The notes: generated from the letters alone by a model not told the origin. Shown: positions 49,010 to 60,410, numbered from the stretch's first letter. The stretch is 64,000 nt of DNA from Forficula auricularia (GCA_024734495.1 JALMQS010000153.1:14288299-14352298); one strand, 5' to 3'. Program-made: numbers and translations.

Positions 49010-49680
49010 TATATAGAACAGACAATAAGGATTCATAATTCATAAGCCCAAAACTTTTTGCTGTTTATGTACCGATTCTAGCCAATCCCGTGCTCGTTTG
49101 ACAAATCTGGCACTATTGTAAGAGATTGAATATCTTTATATTAAAATGACAGATATATTTTAAAATTTCTATAAAAATCGTTTTGTTATTTTTTAACAAA
49201 TTTAATCAACGCCTACGTTACAAAATATGAAAATTATAATTTTGAAAAATCTAGCTCATGGGCGCTTTATACATCTTTTGCTGGTTAAATAAATGCGTTG
49301 TTGCCAAATTGTTTTTAGTGTAAATTTTTTTAAAACATTTTTCATTATTTATTCATTATTATCTCAGAAACTGTGTTGTAAACTATGATATGTATTGGTT
49401 ATTGTTTAATGTTGGTTTAGTTTTTTATAACAATCATAAGAAGGGTTTCTTAATTATAATTAAATATGTATGTAAATTTTTCGATATCACGTATAGAGCA
49501 ATGTATAAGAGTCTGAAAAACTCTATCTTTGGAATTTAATATCTCCGGAACTAGATTGTTCATAAATTTCGTTTTGCCACCAATCGATGCAGAAGTATTT
49601 AAATAATAATTTATCTAAATTTCAAAAAAATCCTAAGAAAACCCATATGGTGAAACAACTACTTTAAAAAGAACTAAACT
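49010..49680. mobile_element. Reverse copy of the 9714-10448 element
   Basis: Shares the complement of ggattcataattcataagc, cgtgctcgtttgacaaat and accatatggtgaaacaacta with the copy A intron 7 insertion. It lies ~85 bp upstream of exon 3. Confidence 0.65.
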
Positions 49681-49765
49681 AGGAATCAAATGCTGTAGTC
49701 TTTCTTTTACAAAAGTCTGTTTTTTAACACCTGAATAATTAAATTGCTCATTTTGTTATTTTTAG

Positions 49766-49942
49766 ATATTCAAACGTGAAGGTTGGTGAGCCCGAGGTGG
49801 AGGAGGAATTGGACGTGTCCGAGAAGACAACTCCCCACAAATGCCGCCTCCGCAATCTCACCTATTCGGCGCCAATCATGGTAGACATTGAGTATATCCG
49901 GGGCAATCAGCGGGTCATCAAAAATGAGATCGTTATTGGAAG
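49766..49942 (+). CDS. Polr3b: RPC2 copy B exon 3
   Basis: YSNVKVGEPEVEEELDVSEK, TTPHKCRLRNLTYSAPIMVD, then IEYIRGNQRVIKNEIVIGR. Matches human [21 protein letters not shown]. It ends with two bases of the Arg codon completed by exon 4. Confidence 0.93.
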
Positions 49943-50074
49943 GTAAGCTTTGCAATTTAACGAGATTTTATTTGAAAAAAATAAATAAATAAAAAAGTTA
50001 AAGAGACCAATAAAAGCACAATTTCTCATTTTTATATCTTTTTAACACCAAAGGAATTTTTTGTCTTCTCTATT

Positions 50075-50189
50075 CAATAAAGATAAAATTAAAAAAAATT
50101 TCAATGAGATATTAATTTACTATGAGTTAGGTTTTCTCGATCACTTGTTTCACGTTAAAAATTAAAAAAATAAAAGAGGTAAATTATTT

Positions 50190-50233
<44 letters not shown>

Positions 50234-50812
50234 CGGGCTATCTTTCAGGGTGATAGCCCTAAATAAATACATTGAAAAAATTTACCTCTTTTATTTTTTT
50301 AATTTTTAACGTGAAACAAGTGACCGAGAAAACCTAACTCATAGTAAATTAATATCTCATAAAATATTGCATTATTCGTGTCCATGATTAATAATTAAAG
50401 GAATCGTAGGGAGTTGGACTTGACTTGAAATTAAATACAGAGTTTTTTATTCAAATAGGCCAAACGTTTCGTTGCTGGTTCGCAACTTCTTCAGAGGCTC
50501 ATTTATTAAACTTATTTGTCTGGAGTTTTGACTAGAGAAAATCTATTTTCAAACAGTATCCTTACAAATCACTCAATAGTCTACTGTTTGAAAATGGTTT
50601 TTCTCTTAGTCAAAACTCCAGACAAATAAGTTTAATAAATGAGCCACTGAAGGAATTGCGAACCAGCAACGAAACGTTTGGCCTATTTGAATAAAAACTT
50701 TGTATTTAATTTAAAGTCAAGTCCGAACTACCTACGATTCCCTTAATTTCATAAAATATTTATTTACTTTTATCTTTATTAAAGATGTTTCACCTTTGCA
50801 CTAACACCACAA
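50075..50812. mobile_element. Insertion absent from copy A, with nested foldback
   Basis: Flanked by TCTCTATT at 50067-50074 and 50813-50820; copy A has one such site (about 53-60). The outer arms (aaaagaggtaaatt and tagttaggttttctcg with complements) form a foldback around a TA microsatellite. A ribozyme foldback sits at 50398-50755. Confidence 0.7.
50461..50500 (-). ncRNA. Hammerhead-like motif, left arm
   Basis: Minus strand CUGAAGA (50489-50495), perfect stem II GUUGC/GCAAC, GAAAC (50467-50471), then GUUUGG and AATAAA ~12 nt on. The mirrored right-arm copy (50636-50682) has CUGAAGG, a damaged core. Confidence 0.68.
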
Positions 50813-50895
50813 TCTCTATTAAATGGAATCTATATTTGAAAATGCTTATTAGTGATTGTAGCTTCATAATATATTTTTTTTTTCTATTTTTTTAG

Positions 50896-51019
50896 AATGC
50901 CTATAATGTTAAGAAGCTCGAATTGTATCCTAAAAGATAAAACCGAGAATGAATTATCTAAAATGAATGAATGCCCTTTGGATCCAGGTGGTTATTTTGT
51001 AGTCAAGGGACAAGAGAAG
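50896..51019 (+). CDS. Polr3b: RPC2 copy B exon 4
   Basis: [20 protein letters not shown], then [21 protein letters not shown]. It is the same length and phase as copy A exon 4, with several substitutions. Confidence 0.92.
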
Positions 51020-51251
51020 GTAAATATCGTCAGAAATATTTTTTAAGTTACCAATTTAGTAATTAGTCAAAAATGCAATAAGATCTTGTTAACTTTCTCT
51101 TAATACTCAATTGAAAATAAATGCGAATCGCAGACAGTATGTCCATTTTCCCGAATGGTTGTAGGTAAATTTTTTTGCCATAATTGCAAGCTATTATAAC
51201 CAATGAATTCAACCTGTTAATACAACAAAGGGAGTCAGAGTGGTTATAGAG

Positions 51252-51345
51252 CAGGGGTGTCCAACCTTTTAGCTTCCCTGGGCCATATTGGAAGAATATA
51301 AGCTGTTTTGAGCCACACATAGAATACACTAACGCTAATAATAGT
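51252..51345. mobile_element. hAT left terminus
   Basis: caggggtgtccaacctttta followed by cctgggccatattgg, the standard start of a hAT family. The other end was not found, so it is probably truncated by later insertions. Confidence 0.55.
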
Positions 51346-51420
51346 TGATAAGCAAAAAAAACGGGATATATATATATCCATACGATATTGACTCCATGAA
51401 AAACAACATTTATAATTAAA

Positions 51421-51464
51421 AAAGACTGATGATGAAGACCAAGTCTTCGAAACTATAGTCTCAA
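51421..51464 (+). ncRNA. Hammerhead-like motif (solo)
   Basis: CUGAUGA 51426-51432, stem II GAAGAC/GUCUUC with CAA loop, GAAAC 51449-51453, stem III ACUAUAGU, GUC at 51460, stem I GA/UC. AATAA follows. The core is complete. Confidence 0.72.
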
Positions 51465-51837
51465 ACAAATAAATAATATATATATACAGATATATCATCT
51501 AGATATATATGTGTGTATGTTTATTTGCATCAAGCAGAGGACAACCTCTTGTTTCTCTTTTGTGAAAAAAATAGTTCTTATGAAAGTTGTTCAGTTTTTT
51601 TCGTAGATTCAGAATATGTAAACAAATATATAGGTTTCCATTTAAAAAACAGAACTTGATCTTGAAATACCCTTGAAAGCTTGTTGTAGGTAAACAAACA
51701 AGAGCATAGTTTAGTTTCCCCCTCCATATAATTACACTTTTATTTGAAACTTTTTTTCATATAATGCACTGTTTTTGAGTTATAAGACTGACTCAAGATA
51801 AAAAAACTCACCCGGTATATATATTGAGTACTATATA

Positions 51838-52110
51838 TATACATATTGAGTGGATATTGATGAGGCAGTCCAGAAAAAAGAAGAAGATAATTTATACTAT
51901 CTTTTTATTCATAAACCGACGTTTCGGAGACTATTCCCTCCTTGTTCAGGGTTTTGATTTCCTTCACTGGCTTTTCAAAACCCTGAAAAAGGAGGGAATA
52001 GCCAGTGAAGAAAATCAAAACCCTGAAGAAGGAGGGAATAGCCTCCGAAACGTCGGTTTATGAATAAAAAGAAGGTATAAATTATCTTCTTCTTTTTCGG
52101 ACTGCCTTAT
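51838..52110. mobile_element. Foldback with hammerhead-like motifs
   Basis: Arms mirror gagtggatattgatgaggca, aaaagaagaagataatt and ataaaccgacgtttcgga. The inner part holds an extra partial repeat (ccctgaaaaaggagg). Confidence 0.8.
52015..52060 (+). ncRNA. Hammerhead-like motif, right arm
   Basis: CUGAAGA 52023-52029, stem II GGAGG/CCUCC, GAAAC 52047-52051, ACGU, GUC at 52054, stem I AAACC/GGUUU. GAATAAAAAG follows within ~10 nt. The left-arm mirror has CUGAACA and is probably inactive. Confidence 0.75.
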
Positions 52111-52156
52111 CAATATCCACTCAATTTCACTTATCAGTCCGTCTCCAAAAATTACT

Positions 52157-52745
52157 TTTTTTTTTTTTTTTTTTTTAATGCAATCGAATGCAAGAAGGGG
52201 TGCACCAGTAAAGATGTAGCCCTATGGATCTCGAAAGACCCTTGCATTACCGAAGAGAAGGGAAAGTTGATTAAGAGAGAGGGTGTAGACGCAGGTGTCT
52301 ATGCACCCTGGTTTTGAAGGTTTGAAGATCATAGGTGCTGGGAAAGATAGAGGCTGGGAGAGAGTTCCAGTTCCTTGAAGTCATGGGGATATATGTATTC
52401 GCGAATGAAGTGGTCCGGCACTTTTCCAATTTGACCGCGAAAGAGTGTTGGGAGTCGGCAAAACGTGTGCTGCGTGCAAAGCATGCTTTGGGAGAATTAT
52501 TGATTTTATCTCGTCAGAGCACCTGCCGTGATAGTATCTATAGAAAAGGGAAAGGGCAGAGACATCTCTTCGATGAGCTAGCGAGTCGAGGGAGTCGGTG
52601 AGGGTAGAATCGTCAATTAGCCTGACGGCTCGTTTCTGAATTGCATCAAGGGTAGCAAGAGAATATTTTGCGGCTCCTCTCCACAGATGAGAGCCGTATT
52701 CGAGACAGGGGCGGATTTGGGCCTTGTAGATGGTGAGAACTTCAA
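52157..52745 (-). mobile_element. CR1/Jockey-like non-LTR fragment, minus strand
   Basis: LTIYKAQIRPCLEYGSHLWR, ALSLFYRYYHGRCSDEIKSI on the minus strand, with a poly-T (poly-A complement) at about 52157-52180. Sister of 26720-27650. It ends 36 bp before exon 5. Confidence 0.82.
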
Positions 52746-52781
52746 TCTTATACATACATTATAATTAATCATTTTTTTTAG

Positions 52782-52949
52782 GTCATTTTAATTCAAGAGC
52801 AGTTATTTCGTAATCGGATTCTTGTCGACAAGGATAACAAAGGAGGTTTCATTTGTTATGTTCAAAGTAGTACATATGAGAAAAAAACTCGAACCGAAGT
52901 CATTTGCAAACATGATAAATTTTACCTTGTACAGAATACATTAACAGAG
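52782..52949 (+). CDS. Polr3b: RPC2 copy B exon 5
   Basis: VILIQEQLFRNRILVDKDNK through FYLVQNTLTE, 56 codons, open. It differs from copy A mainly around TEVICKHDK. A minus-strand non-LTR fragment ends only ~36 bp upstream of its acceptor. Confidence 0.92.
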
Positions 52950-53047
52950 GTAAGATATTATTTATCAGTTTAAAATTTTTTTTTATTTTAATAGAAAGTG
53001 TATTGAATGTATTCAAAAAAATATATTTTTCGAAATTTCACAATGAC

Positions 53048-54065
53048 TAGGATGGCAAATTATTTGAATATATCGATATAACTTATAGCGCTATATCGAT
53101 ACATAAATATATCGCAGCAAATATATCGATATATTTTTATTAATTATTTTTTAGATATTAACATATCAAAAACTAACTAGTAATTGTAACTTATTGAGAA
53201 ATAAAAACATCCTATGATAGTAAAAATAATTTAATCTTAAAAATTCATTATTTTTTTTTACATTCAAAGCTAGTTTCACCAACGGTTATTTAACAAAAAC
53301 AGTAGTCATAGTCATATGGAGTACACTTTTTTGAATTTAAAAATTAACTTGAAAAAACACAAAAAATATGAAAAAACTATTTTCCACAAAGTTATTCCAC
53401 AAACAAAAGCTTGGAGAGTCTTTTTCCAGTCAGACGGCTGCGATATTTTGTCGCTATTTTTCTTATATTATGGTATTTTTTTCGCCTCTCTATTACAATA
53501 TATGAAATAAATTTTTATTTTTTTGAATTTAGAGTACCTAGTCAAAGTATTTTTTAATATGAAAGATATTAATTTGCCGATGGTAATAGATTCAAATTTA
53601 CAATAAATCATAAGTTTGTGTCATCTATTAAATTCGATGGAATTGAATATTTTTAATCATATGTCAGAGGGGTTGTTTTCGCCCCCTCGAGATCGAACCC
53701 GAGTGCCAGTAACAGCAATGCCAGGTGGCCCGGATTGCTGTTACTGGCACTCGAGTTCATTTCCCGAGGAGGTGAAAAACAATCTCTCTGACATATAATT
53801 AAAAATATTCAATTCCATCGAATTTAATAGATGACACCAACTTATGATTTATTGTATTTTTTAATAGCTGTGATGTTGTGAAATAAAAATTTCGTATAAA
53901 ATTGTGCATTTAAAAAATTGCAGCAGTTTTTTGGTATTTGCAAGTTAAAAAGTTCTGATATATTTTTCGATATTTATTGTAAAGTGAGTATATCGATACT
54001 TATATATCGATATATTTTGAAAATATATCGATATAAAAATAATCGATATATCGTTGCTATCCCTA
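53048..54065. mobile_element. hAT-like MITE with perfect 8-bp duplication
   Basis: Duplication ACAATGAC at 53040-53047 and 54066-54073; ends taggatggcaaattattt and complement of ...gttgctatccct a; many atatcgatat strings. Copy A has the empty site near 3465. A foldback MITE (about 53560-53870) is nested inside. Confidence 0.85.
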
Positions 54066-54291
54066 ACAATGACTAATAATACCTATTGTTAAAAAAAATA
54101 AAACGAAATTAAGGTATTTAGGCCTAAGAAAAAGCTTTGAATAGCAAATAACATAAAGGAGATATTTATTATTATAGCAGCTGTGTAAAAACAGAACAGG
54201 GTTAGGAGGAGCCACAAATAGATAAGAAACCCATAGAAAAAATACTCAAAGAGTGATGATGGAGACTAAAATACCCAAACGCGAGTATGTA

Positions 54292-55171
54292 CTAGGTGTG
54301 CAAGTATGAAATGGGGATTTAAGAAACAGATGACGTACCAATACAGTGTGTAGCATAAAGATTTGACATAGATGGCACTTTGTTGCGCCATCAACAAGTA
54401 TCAAACGCGCATAAGTGATAAATTGAAAAGTGTTTGCATAGTATTGTTTTGCTGTGTTCAATATGTCGAAATTTGTGCTAAATAATAGCATTCGCCTACA
54501 GCATTAATTTTTTGTTTTCATTCAAAGAGAACTGCTGCTGAATCATACCGAATGATTCGAGAAGCTTATGGTGAACATGCACCATCGCAAGATACGTGAG
54601 AAAGATGGTTTTAGCGTTTCAAAAATGGTGATTTCGATGTTGCAGACAAGATACACGGAAAACCGCCAAAAAGGTAAGAAGATGCAGAATTTCAAGCATT
54701 GTTGGAGGAAAACGATTGAAACGGTTAATACCAAACGCAACTAACAACAATTGATCGGTTTGAACAGTTCGCTGCTCAAAAAATGATCAGAATATCACAA
54801 AAGACAAAATAAGGTCATTTTTCTCCATGAAACCGGTTCGGGAGACGTTGGAAGCACTCAGCTGGGAAGTTCTACCCCATGGGGCTTACTCACCAGACAG
54901 CTCCTTTCGATTACCACTTGTTTGCATCGATGGGTCACTCACTTGCTGAGAAGCGCTTTGGTTCGTACGAATATGTGAAAAAATGGCTCGTTGAATGGTT
55001 CGCAGCAAAAGGGGAAGTTTTTTACTGGCGTCGTATTCACAAATTGCCCGAAAGATTGGAAAAATTTATAACAAGCGATGGATCATACTTTGAATCTAGC
55101 ACTTTTTCTCATTCTTCCGAATTTAACGTTTTTTTTAGAAAAAAATCCCCATTTCATACTTGTACACCTGG
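54292..55171 (+). mobile_element. Mariner-like element, decayed
   Basis: TA flanks; TIRs ctaggtgtgcaagtatgaaa and complement of ...atacttgtacacctgg. The broken transposase reads MSKFVLNN near the start, RTAAESYRMIREAYGEHAPS, DVADKIHGKPPK, SDYHLFASMGHSLAEKRF and EVFYWRRIHKLPERLEK. Many indels. Copy A lacks it (empty site near 4307). Confidence 0.85.
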
Positions 55172-55199
55172 TATATGTTAATTTCATTCAAGCGAAGGA

Positions 55200-56480
55200 C
55201 AGCCTCATTAATTTCTCTTTATTAGGATATCTCGTTATGAGCTGCTGTGTTTTTAGTTTCTCAAGCTTCTTATTTCTTAATTATTACCCAGCTATACAAA
55301 TCTGCAGCTTCCTCTGGAACTTTAAACCACGTTTTATCATGACTTAAAAAGTGTTTGTTTCAAATTTCAAGCCCTGCCGAATCAAACTATCTGTTAATTC
55401 ATTTGGTTCACTCTCTTCTTCGTTATTATTATTCTGGTTCTAATTACTACCGTCGTTCGCCAATAATTGAATTAGATATTCATCATCTAAAGCAGTGATT
55501 CTCAACCTGGATTCCGCGGAACCCGAGGGTTATCATGGTTCCCCGGCTAGAGGTCAATAAAAGAAAAAATAGAAAAACAAAAATTGTAGTTAGTAGTATT
55601 ACCCCTCAAAAAATTTGTGGTGTAAAGAAAAAATACTAAATTTAGAGTCTAAGGATTACCTTATAGTAAAAAAAGCCATTGATACTTAAGAATGCGATGA
55701 ACATCACTATTATTGTCCCAGTGATACCAATTTTGTTGCTCTAAATTTCCTTTACTTTCTTGTAATACAACGATTACGTTACATTAGTAACAAAATGAAA
55801 ACATCATTTAAATTCTTTTATTATTATTTTGTTATTATTGACGTTTGAAATAATATTGCTTTTCAAATAGATCTTCTTCCTCAAATAGATGAGAATGTTA
55901 TTTATGAGTATACATTGAATATATAAAAAAACCTGTCCGATCCGAAAGGGCCATATGGCTATCACAATGACATTACCAAAAAATTTAATAATAATATTAT
56001 TCATGAAAATAAAATTGTTAGGTATTGTAATTTAAAATACACGTTTTTTGTACCCAATTTCCCCAAAATCTAGCAAATTTTTAAAATGTAGCAACACCGT
56101 TATTGGCGGCGGTATTTTATATTTGGATGCTATAAAAGTAGAATGATGTTGAAATCTTGACGAAAAATTAAATATCTCATATTTTAGTGCTAGGGGGTTC
56201 CTCAGAAATAAATATAAGTGCTCTAGGGTTCCTTGCTCTGAGACAAAAGGTTGAGAAACACTGATCTAAAGGTTCAACAGTCATCAATTCATCGATATCC
56301 ATTATTTGCATGTTGTCAAAGCCTTCACTACCAATTGCGCGTGCTTTGGTATAATTTCAGGGCACTAATTCGATTATTGTATTATTCACTTTTGACGCAT
56401 GAAGGCCAAATTGCTTTCCAACAAGCATTTGGTGTAGATTTAAAAACTTAATTTATTCATGTAATTCGATGAGCATAATT
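55200..56480 (-). pseudogene. Possible transposase-derived fragment (pogo-like?), split by hAT MITE
   Basis: On the minus strand, on either side of the hAT MITE, coherent stretches read AIGSEGFDNMQIMDIDELMT, VEPLDDEYLIQLLANDGSN, then a stop, and EEESEPNELTDSLIRQGLKF. The acidic tail and lack of introns suggest a transposase C-terminus, but I do not recognise it firmly. Confidence 0.3.
55493..56263. mobile_element. hAT MITE with perfect 8-bp duplication
   Basis: Duplication ATCTAAAG at 55485-55492 and 56264-56271; TIRs cagtgattctcaacctggat and complement of ...aaaggttgagaaacactg. No ORF of note. Confidence 0.87.
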
Positions 56481-56829
56481 CCTTCTATTTATGATTCTGG
56501 AAAGCAAATTGCAAATTTCTTATTTTTTTTATTTAATTATTAAATTATTTTAAATTGCGTTAGAAGAAATATTTCGTGGGAAAAAAAATTGTGTATCTTT
56601 TTCTACAGACTTTGTTATTTTAAAAAACATGTAAAAAAAAGATCTTGTAAAAACAGAGTTGGGTGTACTTTAGAAAGGGCTAGTGTTTGAAAAATTCAAG
56701 TAGTGTGTCACACCATATTTTTTTTACTATTAGTTTTAAGGTAATATTAAAAAAATAAGCTGACGTGTTCTGATGTTCCACTTGACTTTACCATACAACC
56801 TGGGCCCTCACTTATATTTAATATTTAAT

Positions 56830-57455
56830 AAAATTATTTATAATCATCTATGGGAGGGGTTAGTTTTTGCTTTTTAGACTTCTGGGATCCCACTGATTAT
56901 GTATATAAAATTTGCTGAGTTTGGTCAAATGGGCAAGATTTTAATTTTTTGACCATGCACCCCCCCCCCCCATTTTTTGGACGGTTAGTTTTTGCATTTT
57001 TAGACTTCTGGGGGTCCACTGATTATGTATACAAAATTTGATTGAGTTTGCTCAAACGGCCTAGATTTTAAATTCCCCCCCCCCCCCATTTTGGGCGGTT
57101 ATTTTTTCCATTTTTAGTCTTCTGGGGTCCCACTGATTATGTATATAAAATTTGGTTGAGTTTGGTCAAATGGCCTAGATTTTTAATTTTTAACCCCCTC
57201 TCCACCTTAATTTTGGGTCGATATGCACCAAAATCTAATCAGCTCTTAATCTCAATGGACCAAAACTAGGTGTGAAATTTGGTTTTGATATTCACTCTAG
57301 TTTTTGAGCTAGATCGTCAACAAAATTTGGTAACGCACAGACTAACAGACTAACAGACATTTTGACAAAACAATTATTATCTCGAAAAATATAATTTTTT
57401 CGATGTTCACTTATTAGGGCTTTTTTGTAAAGCGAAATTCCATGGTTTCGCTCAA
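56830..57455. repeat. Interspersed repeat with three ~120-bp units
   Basis: Reverse-oriented relative of 11210-11700: three units with ttttagacttctggg, cactgattatgtata and C runs, then ttcactctagtttttgagct and catggtttcgctcaa at the end. Ends ~75 bp before exon 6. Confidence 0.7.
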
Positions 57456-57529
57456 TTTTACACGATCACATTAAAAATAAGTTTCTTTCTTGTATATTTT
57501 TTTTCTAAATTGTTAATTTGTTTTTTCAG

Positions 57530-57687
57530 CCAATACCTATCGCAATTGTTTTTAAAGCCATGAATATTCGCGCTGATATTCTAATTATGCAAATGATTGG
57601 CGCAGAAGAGGACTATTTAAATAAAACGGCACCAAGCATTGAAGAGGCACAAATACTTAAAATTTTTACAGAAAAACAAGCCCTCGC
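57530..57687 (+). CDS. Polr3b: RPC2 copy B exon 6
   Basis: PIPIAIVFKAMNIRADILIM, MIGAEEDYLNKTAPSIEEAQ, LKIFTEKQALA. Same length and phase as copy A, with more substitutions at family-conserved positions. Confidence 0.91.
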
Positions 57688-58348
57688 GTAAGTTTCTAAT
57701 CCATTCAGAAATTGATTCTAAAAAATTATATGATACATCTGAGACAACCGAAACGGTACCTTCAACTGAGGCTAGAGACAAATGTTAAACATATTTATGT
57801 TTTATATATATTTAAAGATTTGTAGACTATAAATATAAACGTTCTAAACTCTAATTACAACTTTTTAAGCCCACCGAAATTATGCTCTGAATTTTTAATT
57901 TTACTATTATTTATAACACAAGAGCGTGGTAGTCTCATATATTTGAAATTTGTGGCTTTTAAAATTTGTCCCTAAAGTTCGCTCGAAAAAACTTCTTTTC
58001 TGCCAAATTACAATTTTTTTAAGACGGGCCTATAAATTTTGATTTCAGAACTTAAAATGCTATATTGTCTGACAAATGTCGACCATATTAATGTTTTATT
58101 TCATACATTAAAATCTCCAGCCTTCGAAATTTTTCCTTTAACTTCATTCAAACTCCCTGTCTTTGTGCCAAATTTAAAGTTTATAACTCCTTCTGAAGTA
58201 GTATCTTAAGAATCAAATTTCACTACCTTCGTTTAAGTTTTCAGAGTAAAAAAATCTACTAATAATAAATAATGATTTTTATTCCCACATTTCTATATGA
58301 TTTTTTACAAAATTCTATTCCAACTTATTTTTGTGATTATTTTTTTAG

Positions 58349-58451
58349 ATATATCGGACAGAGAACGAGACAGAGAAAATATGGCCCTAAAAAAACACCC
58401 GTCGCAGAAGCAAGAGATCTTTTAGCCACCACGGTTCTTTCCCATGTTCCC
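58349..58451 (+). CDS. Polr3b: RPC2 copy B exon 7
   Basis: [20 protein letters not shown] then ARDLLATTVLSHVP. Open and in phase. Confidence 0.91.
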
Positions 58452-58656
58452 GTAAGTTGAAAACATTTAATTTGATTTAAATGATATTTCTTCATGGTCG
58501 TGTATTTGGATAGATTTACCATATACTTTTGCTTGCTTCTCGCCCATCGCTACACCCACTGTTGCCGCCACTTTTCCAATATTGTTCACAAGGGGAAAAA
58601 ACAATTATATATAACGTTATTTTTTTATTTATCTTTACGTACATATAGTAAATATA

Positions 58657-59214
58657 CAGGGTGTCTCAGGGGAAATAGCAAATATTTTATGAGATGGTAG
58701 TATAGTACAGAGATACAGTGTTACACGTTCAGATGCAGATCATGACTGCTGGGCACTGTACCAGTGTCACGCAGTGTATTGAACACACGAGTAAACACTC
58801 TTGAATCTGGTATTCTGCGGTTAGGAAATCGTATGCCGTATTCGCAGCAGCGTTTCCATTACAAAATCCATACACAAATACCATATCGGCATACTCAGCA
58901 TGTGTAAATACGTGTGGCATGTTTACACGCTACAGTACAGTAGACTTGGCCAACAAATCACAATGAAAACTTTAATGTAAACTAAAGCATAACTTCACAA
59001 CACGAACATCAACACTGTACTGCTGACATTCGATAAATCCGCCAATAGCAACCCATAGCAACCATTGTACCAACACATGAAACGAAAATGCATTGAAGTC
59101 AGCTGTATCTCTGTACTCAATAAAAATTGAACACATCTTATATGGCATTTTTTATTGCAATTCGTCTATACTACCACCTCCTAAAATATTTACTATTCTT
59201 CCTGAAACACCCTG
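58657..59214. mobile_element. TA-target MITE in copy B intron 7
   Basis: TIRs cagggtgtctcaggggaaat and complement of ...attcttcctgaaacaccctg; TA flanks. Copy A has the empty site near 10545. The TIR start resembles that of 4915-8446. No ORF of note. Confidence 0.85.
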
Positions 59215-59400
59215 TATATAAGGAAATTTAGTTATAATATTTAGTATTTCTTCTTTTTGAAATTATATTTCATATTGTCCGGTGCCGCTTCTAAAATTAC
59301 ATTCTACTTAGATAGATATTACTTTGTTGCTTTTTGTTAAATTTTAATCCCCATCATTCGATTTTAATTTCTCTCAGGCTAATTTCCTTCTTTTTTTCAG

Positions 59401-59592
59401 GTCGAAGAATTTGATTTCCATATAAAGTCAATTTATTTGGCTATGATGGTTCGTCGATTAATTGGCGCACAATCAAACGATCGTCTTATTGACGATCGAG
59501 ATTATTATGGAAACAAACGCTTGGAATTGGCCGGCTCTCTACTCTCTCTCATGTTTGAAGATCTTTTTAAACTATTTAATAAAACTTTAAAG
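59401..59592 (+). CDS. Polr3b: RPC2 copy B exon 8
   Basis: 64 open codons with [15 protein letters not shown] retained. Acceptor tttttcag, donor gtaaaa. This is the last exon of copy B without a lesion. Confidence 0.92.
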
Positions 59593-60055
59593 GTAAAACA
59601 ATAAAGCATAATTTTTTATAAACTTAACTCCTACTTGATACATTCCATGATAGAATAATTGTGATACCTTAGTTCTAGAAGTGGCCAATGTCCAAAATTT
59701 ATATTTTTTTACATTGGTATGTTGGAAAAATTTTATTGATTGATTTATATATGTTGCAGTAAACACCGATTTTAGTAAGAATCGCGTTTCACTGAATACC
59801 TTTATAGCAACTAGGCTCACTGATGTTGTTGCCAAAGGTCTAGAATTTTCATATTTCACCTTCGCCTACTAATTAAGAGTTTATTTTCAAAAAATTTTAA
59901 ACGAAAATGTCAAAAATGAGAAATAATGTTGTAGAGGTGTAATTTTGATATTTTCGTTTAAAAACTTTGAAAATAAACACCCTAAATGAGGCTGAAGGTC
60001 AAAATGAAGATCTTATAGCCTAAGTTTGAGTTGTTTGCCATAAAAGAATTTAGTC

Positions 60056-60410
60056 TTTTGATTTTAAGTCGATTCTTCCACGTTTTCAATAGAGGTTGCC
60101 ATTAATGGTCAAAACATCAAAAATTGAATGCAATAAGGTTATTCCTCTAGTATTAGATGAGAATCGATCGTTATTTTTGATTTTAAGTCGATTCCTCCAT
60201 GTCTTCAGCAATGGTTACCAATAATAATCGAAACGTCAAAAACCTAATGTAGAATTGTTATTCCTCAAGTATTAGATGAGAATCGATGGCTATTTTTGAT
60301 TTTAAGTCGATTCCTCTATGTCTTCAGCAATGGTTACAATAATAACCGAAATGTCAAAAATCCAATGTGGAATGGTTATTCCTCGACTCTTAAATGAGAA
60401 TTATTTTTGA
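60056..60410 (+). repeat. Tandem repeat, three ~120-bp units
   Basis: gattttaagtcgattc recurs at about 60059, 60178 and 60298, with ggttattcctc and gagaatcgat in each unit. Period 119-120 bp. Absent from the copy A intron. Confidence 0.8.

Larger units (their letters stand above)
44328..49765. other. Copy B intron 2
   Basis: 5.4 kb of repeats: hAT with nested foldback and SINE (44501-45318), CR1-like fragment (45430-45870), foldbacks (45905-46100, 46125-46345), hAT (46837-48110), ccgacttc repeat (48114-48985), 49010-49680 MITE. 46350-46830 is plain AT-rich DNA. Confidence 0.6.
49943..50895. other. Copy B intron 3, mostly one insertion
   Basis: The first ~120 bp and last ~75 bp align with copy A 1-132. 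The rest is the insertion at 50075-50812. Confidence 0.7.
51020..52781. other. Copy B intron 4
   Basis: A hAT left end (51252-51345), a ribozyme-like unit (51421-51464), a MITE arm (51490-51565), a ribozyme foldback (51838-52110) and a minus-strand CR1-like fragment (52157-52745). No gene. Confidence 0.65.
52950..57529. other. Copy B intron 5
   Basis: Contains hAT-like MITE (53048-54065), mariner (54292-55171), possible pogo-like fragment, hAT MITE (55493-56263) and a tandem-unit repeat (56830-57455). Short flanks align with copy A intron 5. Confidence 0.65.
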
